In this document: piece by piece, positions 27,750 through 35,844 of the stretch | Position numbering within the stretch: the stretch's first letter is position 1 | Layout: each line of letters starts with the position of its first letter | DNA from: Kineococcus sp. NBC_00420 | GTDB lineage: Bacteria > Actinomycetota > Actinomycetes > Actinomycetales > Kineococcaceae | Direction of reading: 5' to 3' | Assembly: GCF_036021035.1 (NCBI RefSeq) | Contig: NZ_CP107930.1 | Location: forward strand, 124,001 to 188,000 | Length of the DNA stretch: 64,000 nucleotides | Notes under the pieces: generated by a model | Database searches by the model: none | The model's input: only the letters and a program-made list of their open reading frames with translations | What the model was told of the DNA's origin: nothing | Position numbers and translations under genes: made by a program

Positions 27750-29374
27750 CCTCGATCTTTCACGACGATCTCAGCTCGGGTAGTCGACACGAGCCGTAGA
27801 TGCAGCGAAGTGCCTGCTCTGCAGTCGATCATGGTGCTTGTCGAGAGCCCATGGCCATCACGCAGAGAGGCACTTCGTGAGTGAAGACTAAACCCAGCCC
27901 CCACCGACTGACCATGACCGGAGACGGCGAGTCGCTACTGTCCTCCGCGGGCGCGTCGTTGCTGGTCGACACCGCAAGGTTCAGCGGCTTGGACCCCGCC
28001 CTGAGCCGGGAGCTCGCACCGTGGCGCAGCCCGTGGGCGATCCACGATCCCGGCAAGATCATCCTCGACCTGGCCACTGCCGTGGCCCTAGGCGGTGACT
28101 GCCTGGCCGACCTCGGCGTCGTCCGCGCCCAACCCGAACTCTTCGGCCTCGTCGCCTCCGACCCGACCGTTTCGCGACTGATCACCAGACTCGCCCAGGA
28201 CGCACCGACCGCCCTGACGGCACTGCGTCGAGCCCGGGCCGCCGCACGGGAGAAGGTCTGGTCCACCGCTTCCCCGGTCCCGCAGCAGGGGCACATCATC
28301 ATCGACCTGGACGCCACCATCGTCGCGTCGCACTCCGAGAAAGAAGGCGCCACCGCAACGTGGAAACGGACGTTCGGGTTCCACCCGCTGCTGGCGTTCG
28401 TCGACCACGGCCCCGGCGGAACCGGGGAGTACGTCGGCGGACAACTACGCATTGGCAAGGCAACCGCCAACGACGCCGCAGCCCACATCGCTGTCCTGAC
28501 CGAAGCACTGCAGCAACTGCCCGAGCACGAACGCCCCCGAGTGCTGGTCCGTGGCGACGCCGGCGCCGGAGTCCAAGCGTTCGTCCGTCACCTGCACGAC
28601 ACCGGACTGGCGTATTCAGTTGGGCTGTACGTGCATCACCCGATCCTGGACGCCTTGCCGCAGATCCCCAAGCGGGCCTGGCGGGCCGCCATCGAACCAG
28701 ACGGCTCCGCTCGTGATGGCGCCCAGGTCGCCGAACTGACCCGCTACGTCCGCCCGTCGAAGAGTCCCTGGCCACCGGGCATGCGGATCATCGCCCGCCG
28801 GGAACGGCCGCACCCGGGAGCCCAGCTGCGCATCACCGACGCGGACGGCTGGCGCATCACCGTCTTCGCCACCAACGTCCCCGGCGGGCGAGTCGCCGAC
28901 CACGAATTGACCCACCGGCTACGGGCGCGGGCCGAGGACCGGATCCGCTGCGTCAAGGACACCGGCTTGCGCAACCTGCCCCTGCAAGGGTTCGCCGCTA
29001 ACGAGATCTGGCTTGAGATCGTCGCGTTGGCCAACGACCTGCTCGCCTGGACCCAGCACCTGGCTCTCACAGGCACCGCGGCCCGGGTCTGGGAACCTAA
29101 ACGGCTGCGTCTAAGACTACTCACCGTCGCGGGGCGCATCGTCCGCACCGGACGGCGGACCCTGCTGCGGCTTCCGCGGTCTTGGCCCTGGGCTCGGCTG
29201 ATCCTCACCGCCCACCGACAACTCGCCGACCTCAGCCCCTGACCGTCATCAACGTCCCGACAACCGGAGCTTCGGAAACCGCGACAAGACGCGGGGCTTC
29301 TCCACGCCCACGCACGAAACCCCAGGTCAGCGCCTCAATACGCCGCAGCACAACCCTACGGTGAAAGATCGAGG
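27750..29374 (+). mobile_element. IS1380-family insertion sequence, intact
   Basis: It has perfect 14-bp inverted ends, CCTCGATCTTTCAC at 27750-27763 and GTGAAAGATCGAGG at 29361-29374. A 4-bp duplication, CTAA, flanks it at 27746-27749 and 29375-29378. One full transposase gene fills the 1625-bp element. Clean ends and duplication suggest a recent move. Confidence 0.93.
27881..29242 (+). CDS. IS1380-family transposase
   Basis: 453 residues from a GTG at 27881 with AGAGAGG about 10 bp upstream. The N-terminus has KIILDLATAVALGGDCLADL and DPTVSRLITRL, the core IIIDLDATIVASHSEKEGA followed by TWKRTFGFHPLLAFVDH, and RVLVRGDAGAGVQAFVRHL. The C-terminal half has a conserved DRIRCVKDTGLRNLPLQGFA and NEIWLEIVALANDLLAWTQ. 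Together these give the DDE catalytic scaffold of the family. It appears complete and potentially active. Confidence 0.95.
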   Translation: MKTKPSPHRLTMTGDGESLLSSAGASLLVDTARFSGLDPALSRELAPWRSPWAIHDPGKIILDLATAVALGGDCLADLGVVRAQPELFGLVASDPTVSRLITRLAQDAPTALTALRRARAAAREKVWSTASPVPQQGHIIIDLDATIVASHSEKEGATATWKRTFGFHPLLAFVDHGPGGTGEYVGGQLRIGKATANDAAAHIAVLTEALQQLPEHERPRVLVRGDAGAGVQAFVRHLHDTGLAYSVGLYVHHPILDALPQIPKRAWRAAIEPDGSARDGAQVAELTRYVRPSKSPWPPGMRIIARRERPHPGAQLRITDADGWRITVFATNVPGGRVADHELTHRLRARAEDRIRCVKDTGLRNLPLQGFAANEIWLEIVALANDLLAWTQHLALTGTAARVWEPKRLRLRLLTVAGRIVRTGRRTLLRLPRSWPWARLILTAHRQLADLSP

Positions 29375-30301
29375 CTAACTGGGGTTGTGGTCACCGTCGA
29401 CGCTTTGCACACCCAGACCGACACCGCAAAACTCATCGTCGAAGCCGGCGGAGACTACGTCTTCACCATCAAGAAGAACCAACCGAACCTCTACCGGGAC
29501 TGTACGAGACTACCCTGGTCGAAGATCCCTGCCCACCACTGCACCGACACCTCCCACGGTCGGCGCGCCACCCGAGGAATCAAGGTCACGACCGTCCCGA
29601 CCTGGATCGACTTCACCGGCGCGACCCAGATCGCTCAGATCCGCCGCACCGTGACCCGCAAGAAGAACGGAGTGAAGAAGAAGACCGTAGAAGTTGTCTA
29701 CGTCCTGACCTCCGCCGACTACGTGGCCGCGACCCCGGCCACCCTGGCCGGGTGGGTCACCGCGCACTGGACGATCGAGAACCGCGTGCACTGGGTGCGC
29801 GATGTGACCTTCGATGAGGACCGCTCCCAGGTCCGGACCGGAAGTGGCCCCCAGGTCATGGCGACCTTGCGCAACACCGCTATCAGCCTGCTGCGACTGG
29901 ATGGTTGGTCGAACATCGCTGCTGGGTTACGCCACCACGCTCGTAGTCCGGGAGCCCTGCTTGTACTGCTCCTGACCTGCGCAAACGCGACCTTGCCGTG
30001 ACCCTGGGCCCTGAGGTGCCAGGTCCACCGCTGTACCACTGCGTGGACCCGCGGCCGTCGGGGAACGCTCTCCTGCAACGCCAGGCGGGTGATCGCGTCA
30101 CGCAAACGCGGAAGGGACTCCAGCACCTCCTCAGCGATCTCCAGCTGGATCGGGCGGGTGGGACGGGTGTGATCACTGAGCCTGATTCCGCCAGTGGTCG
30201 TCGGTGACCACACGGTGACATGAGGCGGCGGGTGCCTACGGACCTGCAACGATGGGACTTCTCTACGGTTCCACGTCGTCTGTCAGGAAGGCACCCGCCA
30301 C

Positions 30302-30909
30302 ATGCAAGTCTCCCACGTCCTACCCGCCTCCAACATGGGCTCCTCGATCATCTTCGACGAGCCGAACCTCCTCGCCCACGCCGGCCTCATCCCGGCGTTA
30401 AGCCTGGCTAAGCAAGCCAAGATGTTCGACCTTCTCCGCCAGCACCTGACCCTGACCGGTGCCGGGTCGGCCTACCCGGGCGAGAAGATCGCCATTCTGG
30501 TCGCCGGGATGCTCGCCGGCGCCGACAGCATCGACGACATGGACCTCCTGCGTCACGGCGGGACCAAGAAGCTGCTGCTGGAACTGCGGGCCCCGTCGAC
30601 GTTGGGGGCGTTCCTGCGCAGGTTCAGCCATGTCCATGTCCATGTCCATGTCCATGTCCGTCAGCTCGACGCCGTGAACTCTCGACTCCTCGTAAACCTG
30701 CAGTCGGCGACCACCAGTGCTGGGGCGCCGGTGCTGCCTGATGCCGGCGAACTGGTCTCCGTCGACATCGACGACACCATCCGGCAGACCTACGGCTACA
30801 CGAAACAAGGCGCCGGGTACGGGTACTCCAAGGTCAAGGGCCTGACGCGATGATCCTTACCGCGACCACCCCGACCAGCGCCTCGGTCATCCTCGGAGCC
30901 CGACTGCGC
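30302..30909 (+). pseudogene. IS1380-family transposase remnant (different subgroup)
   Basis: The N-terminal third of another IS1380-type transposase: MQVSHVLPASNMGSSIIFDE, IAILVAGMLAGADSIDDMDL, LRHGGTKKLLLELRAPSTLG, VSVDIDDTIRQTYGYTKQGA. At 30841 the frame ends (KVKGLTR) but the expected sequence continues in another frame (TPTSASVILGARLRKG) to about 30909. There it stops abruptly against an unrelated antisense gene. The element is thus frameshifted and 3'-truncated. It is not a copy of the nested IS at 27750. A His-Val microsatellite interrupts the usual FLRxF...HVRQLDAV segment. Confidence 0.88.
30629..30658. repeat. 6-bp tandem repeat (CATGTC)5
   Basis: Five copies of CATGTC encode the stretch SHVHVHVHVHV inside the IS1380-type remnant. 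Relatives I recall have a single HV before RQLDAV here, so this is a slippage expansion in frame. Confidence 0.9.
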
Positions 30910-31463
30910 AAAGGGTGAGCAGCGACGTAGCGGTCATTGTGCTGAGCCCGCCGGGTCAGCTCCCGAGAAGCAAGGTCCCGCTCAGCGGCCCGGTCCTGAC
31001 CACGGCGGGTCAACGCCGTCGTGCGGTGATTGACCAGCACCCCCGCACCAGCGGTCATCACCGCCAGCAACGCGGCAGCCACGATGCCCAACGGAGCACG
31101 TACCGCGGTCTTCGCCGCCGTCAGCTCCGGAACGTCGACGACCGCACGCCCAGCGGCGGTGGTGGTGTACCCGGCCGGATCCACCAGCAGCAGCGGCACC
31201 AGCCACCACGCCAGCCCGACCACCACGACGGTCAACAGCGGGAGACCGACCAGCACCAGCACCCATGACCCTGTCGACGTCCCCGTTTCGCTACCACCAA
31301 GTCCCGGGCGGGCCACCGCAGCGGAGGCGGCGAGCGCCGATACCTCCTGAGACGCGTCGTGGACACCATCATGTGCTGGACGACCAGGACTCCACGGGCG
31401 CCGCTCAACGGCGTAACGGGGAGCCTCGTGACCGCTCGACGGCTCAGGATGCTTCGTCGTCAC
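30834..31463 (-). pseudogene. Two-TM membrane protein, 3' end lost at an IS junction
   Basis: From a GTG at 31463 the frame gives a polar N-terminus, then VLVLVGLPLLTVVVVGLAWW and a second membrane segment LGIVAAALLAVMTAGAGVLV. NHRTTALTRRGQDRAAERDL follows. In actinobacteria this two-segment start followed by a 'TALTRRGQ...RY' helix often precedes pentapeptide repeats. Here, after RAQHNDRYVAAHP near 30915, the sequence passes into the IS1380 remnant, so the body of the protein is missing. Confidence 0.6.
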
Positions 31464-31802
31464 CGAGTCAGCATGCGGCCTGCATCCGACATAGGTGTTG
31501 AGACGGGGCCGATCGGTTAGCAAGCTGCTAGCACTGGGGAAGCTGCACCTCCGGCATTGATGCACAAGGCCAGCGGACCGATCGACGGCCACTGCGCGGG
31601 CGGTCCCAGCGTCGAGGTCGACGTTAGGACGACCTGCTCCTGCACCCCTACGGGCCGACCCTCCGTGCCGACCCTCCGTGCCAACTGGCCATGTACCTGG
31701 CGATTGGCTGCGCGGACTACCCCTGTAAGCGTGTCGGTGCATATGTCTGGGGGTGGCGCTTGAATACAACTTGTGATCTTTGGCCCGAGTACGAGCGCGA
31801 CC

Positions 31803-32411
31803 ATGACGGCGTCAGCGACGGCGGTAGGTGCTGGCCCGGCGGCGCTACCTACCTGGCTGACACCAGTCCTGGCTCTGGTCGGAGTCATCGCGACCGGTGT
31901 CGTCACGATCACCGTCGCCCGGATGGTGAACCCGTGGGACAAACGGGCACGCCAAAGCATCCTGCATGAACGAGACCTCATCGAAAAGATGCATCAGGGC
32001 CCACACCGAGACCTCGTCATCGCCAACGCCGAACGGAAGCTGGTCAGCTACGTCGCTCGAATCTCCCTACCACCTGACTTGCGCAGCCGGTTCGAGCTGT
32101 GGGTGCTGCTGACCTGCTACGGCCTCCTGCTACTGCTGGGGCTGCTGGTCAACCTCGTCTTCTTCCCGACCATCGTCACCGTACTCCCAGCGCTCGTCTT
32201 CGTCGGCGTTCCGCTGTCCCTCATCGGCTGGTTCAAGATTTCCCGCCTTGAGAAGAAGATGCGACAGTTCCGCGAAGACAACGACCTCCTCACAGCACAG
32301 GACGTAGCAGACGACCAGCAGAAGTCGACCCGGTGGTGGCGACGACGCCGCACTCGGCAGCCCGCACCGCCACCACTGTCGCCTACGCCGCGCGATCCCG
32401 AAACCGATTAA
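31803..32411 (+). CDS. Hypothetical three-TM membrane protein
   Basis: About 202 residues from the ATG at 31803 (the frame is open from 31773). One membrane segment near the start (WLTPVLALVGVIATGVVTIT) is followed by a charged cytoplasmic stretch, HERDLIEKMHQGPHRDLVIA. Two close segments follow (LLTCYGLLLLLGLLVNLVFF and PALVFVGVPLSLIGWFKI), then a basic and proline-rich tail. I recognise no family. The composition and frame use are gene-like. Confidence 0.65.
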   Translation: MTASATAVGAGPAALPTWLTPVLALVGVIATGVVTITVARMVNPWDKRARQSILHERDLIEKMHQGPHRDLVIANAERKLVSYVARISLPPDLRSRFELWVLLTCYGLLLLLGLLVNLVFFPTIVTVLPALVFVGVPLSLIGWFKISRLEKKMRQFREDNDLLTAQDVADDQQKSTRWWRRRRTRQPAPPPLSPTPRDPETD

Positions 32412-32475
32412 TACTTTGTCGCTGACTCGCAAGCTATGGAAGTTTGCGCCTGTAGCCTACGGCAGAAGTCTGGGA

Positions 32476-33552
32476 TCAGTCGAGTAGGCGCCCTGACCTC
32501 ATCCGCACGGTGGTCTTCGGGTGGGTCACAAGTTCCAAGTTTTTATCCAGCTGTAGCGGCTTGGGCCGGTACCCCGGGAACCTCAGAACCTGGCGCACAT
32601 CCGCCCACTGCTCCGGCGGCTGGACCACGAGGCCGGGGGCCGCTCGACGATCGTTCCACACCGCCTTCAGGACGAGGAGGCAGCCAACGGTTGCCGCGTT
32701 CAAGGACTCAGCGACACCCTGCATAGTCGTTCGTGCATCCTCCAGCAGCCATGCCCCGCCGACGTCGGTTGCCTCTCTCATCGCGTAGGTGTCGAGGTAG
32801 CGCGGCTGACGGGGGCTCAACTCGGCAGCGTACGGCAACTCGTTTTTCCCCGTCTTGGGCATCAACCGGGCATTCAGCCTCTTTGACTGGTGAGCCCGGA
32901 CGTTGCGCATGTCGTCCACCCACTGCCACCAGTCGCTCGGGCCAGCCTGCTCAACCGACCTGCGGATCGCGCGCAACGCGCCCTCCTGCAGGGCAGCTCC
33001 GGACTCGTTCTCCAGCATCAGGGCTTTGCGGAGCTTCCGGTTCACCTCGCCGGTAGCGCGGGGGTAGTCCGGTGACGTTTCGGTCAGGCGCAGCAGCGCT
33101 GCGTCGGCTCCCTGCAGCGACGTTCGTAGTCCCAGCACGCCGACGGTCACCGCGGCCAGGTTGTCCATCAGGGAGCAGGCGGCGACGTAGAACCCCGTCA
33201 TGCTCGTCCGCAGCCGGACGTCCCGGTTTTTCTCGACCTCATTCATACGTGCCAGGTCCGGGACCCCATCTCGGGTGGCGCGAAGCCGGGTGCGGAACCA
33301 GTGATCGAAGCTAGCGGAGGCTTCCTGGTAGTCCTTCATGTTCCAGGCCAACTCTTCGAGGACCCCGGCGATGGAACCGGTGACGCCTACCAGGTAGTCC
33401 GACAGGTCAGCGCGAACGTCATCGCCCAGCGGGTAGCCACTCCACCAGGTGAAGCCGCCCACCCCCGATTCGTCCAGGTCACTCCACATCGCCGTCTCAA
33501 GCTCGCGCGCAGCCCTCTGCGCCACGTGGACGACATCGGTCCATCTACTCAA
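32476..33552 (-). CDS. Hypothetical protein with HEPN-like RNxxxH motif
   Basis: 358 residues, mostly helical, without membrane segments. Two helices in the middle (FYVAACSLMDNLAAVTVGVL and WWQWVDDMRNVRAHQSKRLN) are of interest. RNVRAH matches the R-N-x3-H pattern of HEPN RNases and follows a polar helix, as in that fold. HEPN proteins act as RNases in toxin-antitoxin and defence systems. It ends 64 bp before the HicB-like gene on the same strand, which would fit a defence or toxin context. The motif alone is not proof. Confidence 0.55.
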   Translation of the reverse strand: MSRWTDVVHVAQRAARELETAMWSDLDESGVGGFTWWSGYPLGDDVRADLSDYLVGVTGSIAGVLEELAWNMKDYQEASASFDHWFRTRLRATRDGVPDLARMNEVEKNRDVRLRTSMTGFYVAACSLMDNLAAVTVGVLGLRTSLQGADAALLRLTETSPDYPRATGEVNRKLRKALMLENESGAALQEGALRAIRRSVEQAGPSDWWQWVDDMRNVRAHQSKRLNARLMPKTGKNELPYAAELSPRQPRYLDTYAMREATDVGGAWLLEDARTTMQGVAESLNAATVGCLLVLKAVWNDRRAAPGLVVQPPEQWADVRQVLRFPGYRPKPLQLDKNLELVTHPKTTVRMRSGRLLD

Positions 33553-33616
33553 CGCGACCCCCTGTGCCTCACCCAGCCACTCGACACCAGCCGCTCGACA
33601 TCTCCCTCGCCCGACG

Positions 33617-33994
33617 TCACCCTCTGAGCAGCTGCGAGACGCGCTGTTTCTTGATCCCCATCACTACCCCCACCTCCGAACCCGTCAGACCAGCCGCCAC
33701 AAGGTCGCGGGCCACCGATCGCGAAGCCGCCGCCGCTTCGAGCTGCAAGGCCGCAGCGCGAGCCGCTTTTTCCTTCACGTCGTTGACGCGAGGAGTGATG
33801 CCCTGAATCTCGGCCACGACCCGGATCGTCGCCGTCTCCGCGCCCTCGACGTCGTCCAGGCGCAGGTAGTCGCGCACCATCTCCTCAGCCTCGGTCAGGC
33901 GTCGAACCTGGGTCACGCCGTGGTCGGCGATGTGCAACTCCCACCCCCCGTCCCAGCGGCGGGCGGTGACTTCGATCGTCTTCACTTCAACCAT
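33617..33994 (-). CDS. hicB: HicB-like antitoxin with C-terminal HTH
   Basis: 125 residues. The N-terminal strands KTIEVTARRWDGGWELHIAD and the following helix LTEAEEMVRDYLRL fit the degraded RNase-H-like HicB fold. The C-terminus AAGLTGSEVGVVMGIKKQRV, then SQLL, is a compact helix-turn-helix for DNA binding. It overlaps the 3' end of the HicA-like gene by 13 bp, so the two should be made together in the order toxin then antitoxin. It probably neutralises HicA and represses the palindromic promoter upstream. Confidence 0.72.
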   Translation of the reverse strand: MVEVKTIEVTARRWDGGWELHIADHGVTQVRRLTEAEEMVRDYLRLDDVEGAETATIRVVAEIQGITPRVNDVKEKAARAAALQLEAAAASRSVARDLVAAGLTGSEVGVVMGIKKQRVSQLLRG

Positions 33995-34194
33995 CCTTCC
34001 GGCAGGCAGGCCAGCCGTTTCACGATGTCGTCAACGACGCCGGGTGAGATGTCGCGGTGTCGAGGGACGTTGGCGGTGTGCTGACCGCAGGGGCAGTCCC
34101 ACTTGTCGTGGGGCCCCTTGGCCCCGGCGCGGGGCGTACACCCGTTCTTCAGCATCCCCGACTCGACGTCGCGACGTTTCTGCGGCTTGGTCAC
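33982..34194 (-). CDS. hicA: HicA-like mRNA interferase toxin
   Basis: 70 residues from the GTG at 34194. The family pattern is clear: TKPQKRRDVESGMLKNGCTP, GAKGPHDKWDCPCG with the likely catalytic His29, then ANVPRHRDISPGVVDDIVKR. HicA proteins are small double-stranded-RNA-binding-domain-like enzymes that cut mRNA. The start is set by a strong -10 (TAGACT) whose expected first transcribed base falls within a few bases of the GTG, so the mRNA is probably leaderless. A Cys pair (CPCG) in the middle is unusual for HicA. Confidence 0.75.
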   Translation of the reverse strand: MTKPQKRRDVESGMLKNGCTPRAGAKGPHDKWDCPCGQHTANVPRHRDISPGVVDDIVKRLACLPEGWLK

Positions 34195-34200
34195 AAGGGT

Positions 34201-34245
34201 AAGTCTAGCCCCCCTTGACCGCAACCGTCAAGGGGGGCTAGACTT
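34201..34245. promoter_or_regulatory. 45-bp perfect palindrome forming two divergent promoters
   Basis: AAGTCTAGCCCCCCTTGAC at 34201-34219 is repeated exactly as its reverse complement at 34227-34245 around CGCAACC. On each strand it supplies TTGACC or TTGACG, an 18-bp spacer and TAGACT, close to a sigma-70 consensus. The minus-strand promoter serves hicA, the plus-strand one the HTH gene at 34275. A HicB or HTH dimer bound to the symmetric site would shut both. Confidence 0.85.
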
Positions 34246-34274
34246 GCAGAGCAGTTTTCGCGGCGAGATGACAT

Positions 34275-34906
34275 ATGCCCCACGTCAGGCACCTCGACGA
34301 GGTCCAGGCTCTCACCGGGGTCAGCCTGGTCGAGACCGGCAGGCACGGCGCCGCCCTAGCCCCCGACACCCTGCCCCCCGACACCCTGCCCCCCACACCT
34401 GCACGCCGAAGTCCCCGCCGCCCGCCGCGAGAACGACACCCTCACCACCACCCTCAACCAAGCCCGCCGACGCTGGCGCCACCTCGCCGCCACCCTGCGC
34501 AGCGAAGGACTCACCGCCACCCAGACCGCCAAAGCCCTCGGCATCTCCCGCGCCGCCGTCGACAAGCTCGTCACCCGCGCCGCCGTCGACACCCCAGACC
34601 CCCACACCAGCACCCCAACCCCCAACCCCCAACCCCACGGCGCTCGCAGACGGCGGACACCCCCACCCAGACCCGCGGGACGTCGCCGCGCGGGTCGAGG
34701 AGGTGCGGCGTGAGGTCGAGCAGGCCACCGCTCACCAAGAGGAGTTCTCGGCCCGTTGGCGGCGCCTGGCCGTGGCCTTGCAGGACGCCGGCCTCACCAA
34801 CCGCGACGTCGCGCACCTGCTGGGGGTCACTGAGCCGCGGGTGACCCAGCTCGCACGCCGCGATGGACGACGCACCGTACCCAGCCCGGTTCCTCCGACG
34901 TCCTGA
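34275..34906 (+). pseudogene. HTH regulator gene, spread over three reading frames
   Basis: An ATG at 34275 (MPHVRHLDEVQALTGVSLVE) opens a frame that degenerates at a duplicated GACACCCTGCCCCCC near 34364-34395. Family-like sequence resumes in the next frame (ENDTLTTTLNQARRRWRHLA, then EGLTATQTAKALGISRAAVD) up to a stop at 34711. The third frame then carries a parallel unit (RREVEQATAHQEEFSARWRR, DAGLTNRDVAHLLGVTEPRV) to 34906. The two units are paralogous helix-HTH modules. They could be two overlapping genes or one gene broken by indels. The HTHs resemble the C-terminus of the HicB-like protein across the palindrome. Confidence 0.55.
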
Positions 34907-34917
34907 CTATCTATCTG

Positions 34918-35214
34918 CTAGCAGACAGCTAGCTGACTGGCAGCCGTCGCGGACATTCGGTCGATGCGCTGGACGTCCGCCGACGGGCCGTATCGCCACT
35001 CCCCTACGCGCGACCACCCGTCGCGGGCCAGGGCCTCGTCGAGCTCATCGTGGCTCCAGAGCAGCCGGATCGGCATGGTGCCCTCGCTGATGCGCTCCAG
35101 CGCCTCGGCCGGGTCCATCGTGTCGTCGCCCGGAATGCGACTGTGCACGGCCCCGTCGCGCATCGTCAGGACCAGGTCGTCACCGTCGAGCCGGGCCAGC
35201 GCGCGCGCGATCAC
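34918..35214 (-). CDS. Small hypothetical protein
   Basis: 98 residues with even composition: MIARALARLDGDDLVLTMRD, DPAEALERISEGTMPIRLLW, DELDEALARDGWSRVGEWRY. No membrane segment and no known motif. The reading frame is convergent with the HTH pseudogene and ends 12 bp after it. Confidence 0.5.
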   Translation of the reverse strand: MIARALARLDGDDLVLTMRDGAVHSRIPGDDTMDPAEALERISEGTMPIRLLWSHDELDEALARDGWSRVGEWRYGPSADVQRIDRMSATAASQLAVC

Positions 35215-35358
35215 CGTTGCGTCCCGCGGGGCTCGACCGGGCGCATGAGGGGCAGGGCGGGCACCAGCTCAGGCTACGACCGGGCGCACGGACGGACGTC
35301 AGCCATTCCCGTCCTTTTCGAACAAGTGTTCTCATGGGGAGGTGGCGGGAGGACAGCT

Positions 35359-35640
35359 TCACGGACGCAACGCGCGCGCATCGACTCGGACTGGAAGCAG
35401 GATCGCGCCCAGGCTCAGGAGAGCGCGCGCCAGCTCGCCCACGCCCAGGCCGCGGCCCGCCCCGGTGCTGACGAGCGGCCGGCCGCGGCCCTGTGCTGGG
35501 TCTTGGGCGATGACGACAGCAACCCCGGGCCCTACCCGGGCGTGGTTGTGCGAAGACACCGGAGTTCCCAACCCCTCAAAACGGTCGCGAACGTTTCTGA
35601 GCTGCACCGAAAGCCAGTTGATCGCTTCGGTAGCAGTCAT
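35359..35640 (-). CDS. Possible small hypothetical protein, weak
   Basis: The N-terminal half (MTATEAINWLSVQLRNVRDR, FEGLGTPVSSHNHARVGPGV) looks coding, but the C-terminal half is Gly/Arg/Leu-rich and ends ARALRP. It could be a truncated gene. The rest of 35215-35844 shows no supported feature apart from a weak repeat-like GACCTCGCGATCATGGCGAT near 35750. Confidence 0.3.
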   Translation of the reverse strand: MTATEAINWLSVQLRNVRDRFEGLGTPVSSHNHARVGPGVAVVIAQDPAQGRGRPLVSTGAGRGLGVGELARALLSLGAILLPVRVDARALRP

Positions 35641-35844
35641 GAGTAACTGTCGGACTACCTGAGACTTCCTCAGTCATCGTGAAAGATGTTCGCCCCCGAC
35701 GAACCCGCCTGGTCGCCCTGTGCACGTACGGATCAGCAGGCTCCTGCCGCGACCTCGCGATCATGGCGATGGCCGCGCTGTCCGGTGGTTCTCGTGGACT
35801 GCTCTGGCGCCGACACAGCTGCCTCTCCTGCCAAGATCGCAGCC

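Larger units (their letters stand above)
27173..30001 (+). pseudogene. ISAs1-family transposase, split by IS1380-family insertion
   Basis: The 5' part (27173-27749) gives LLALLAGIDDFRDPRGRRHP, SRSYVAIAEWAAAQ, VPETSTFRRVLSG and GRKIIALDGKTVRGA. The 3' part (29375-30001) gives VTVDALHTQTDTAKLIVEAG, GDYVFTIKKNQPNLY and HWTIENRVHWVRDVTFDED. Removing the inserted IS and one CTAA rejoins SFDLTGVVVTVDALH without loss of frame. The gene was therefore intact until that insertion and could be restored by precise excision. The ATG at 27173 is the likely start. Confidence 0.92.
27027..30006 (+). mobile_element. ISAs1-family insertion sequence, interrupted
   Basis: The ends are inverted: CAGGGTGACGGCAAGGTCGG at 27027 and the reverse complement of CAGGGTCACGGCAAGGTCGC ending at 30006. 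A perfect 10-bp direct duplication, GGCCCTGAGG, flanks it at 27017-27026 and 30007-30016. CAGGG ends and 8-10-bp duplications are usual for the ISAs1 family. The element is about 1.35 kb once the nested IS1380-family copy is removed. Confidence 0.92.
26837..30249 (-). pseudogene. Unknown gene split by an ISAs1-family insertion
   Basis: Removing the ISAs1 element and one copy of its 10-bp duplication joins two minus-strand pieces. The first, about 30249-30007, contains RPIQLEIAEEVLESLPRLRD and PRVHAVVQRWTWHLRA. The second, 27026-26837, contains AGLYAAAAATPADAFGDING and ends RRQKLKHWHAR. The joined frame is open, which supports a real disrupted gene, though I recognise no family. Its upstream end runs into the left edge of the IS1380-type remnant near 30240. 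The tail overlaps the lacI stop, so the piece may be only partly original. Confidence 0.4.
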
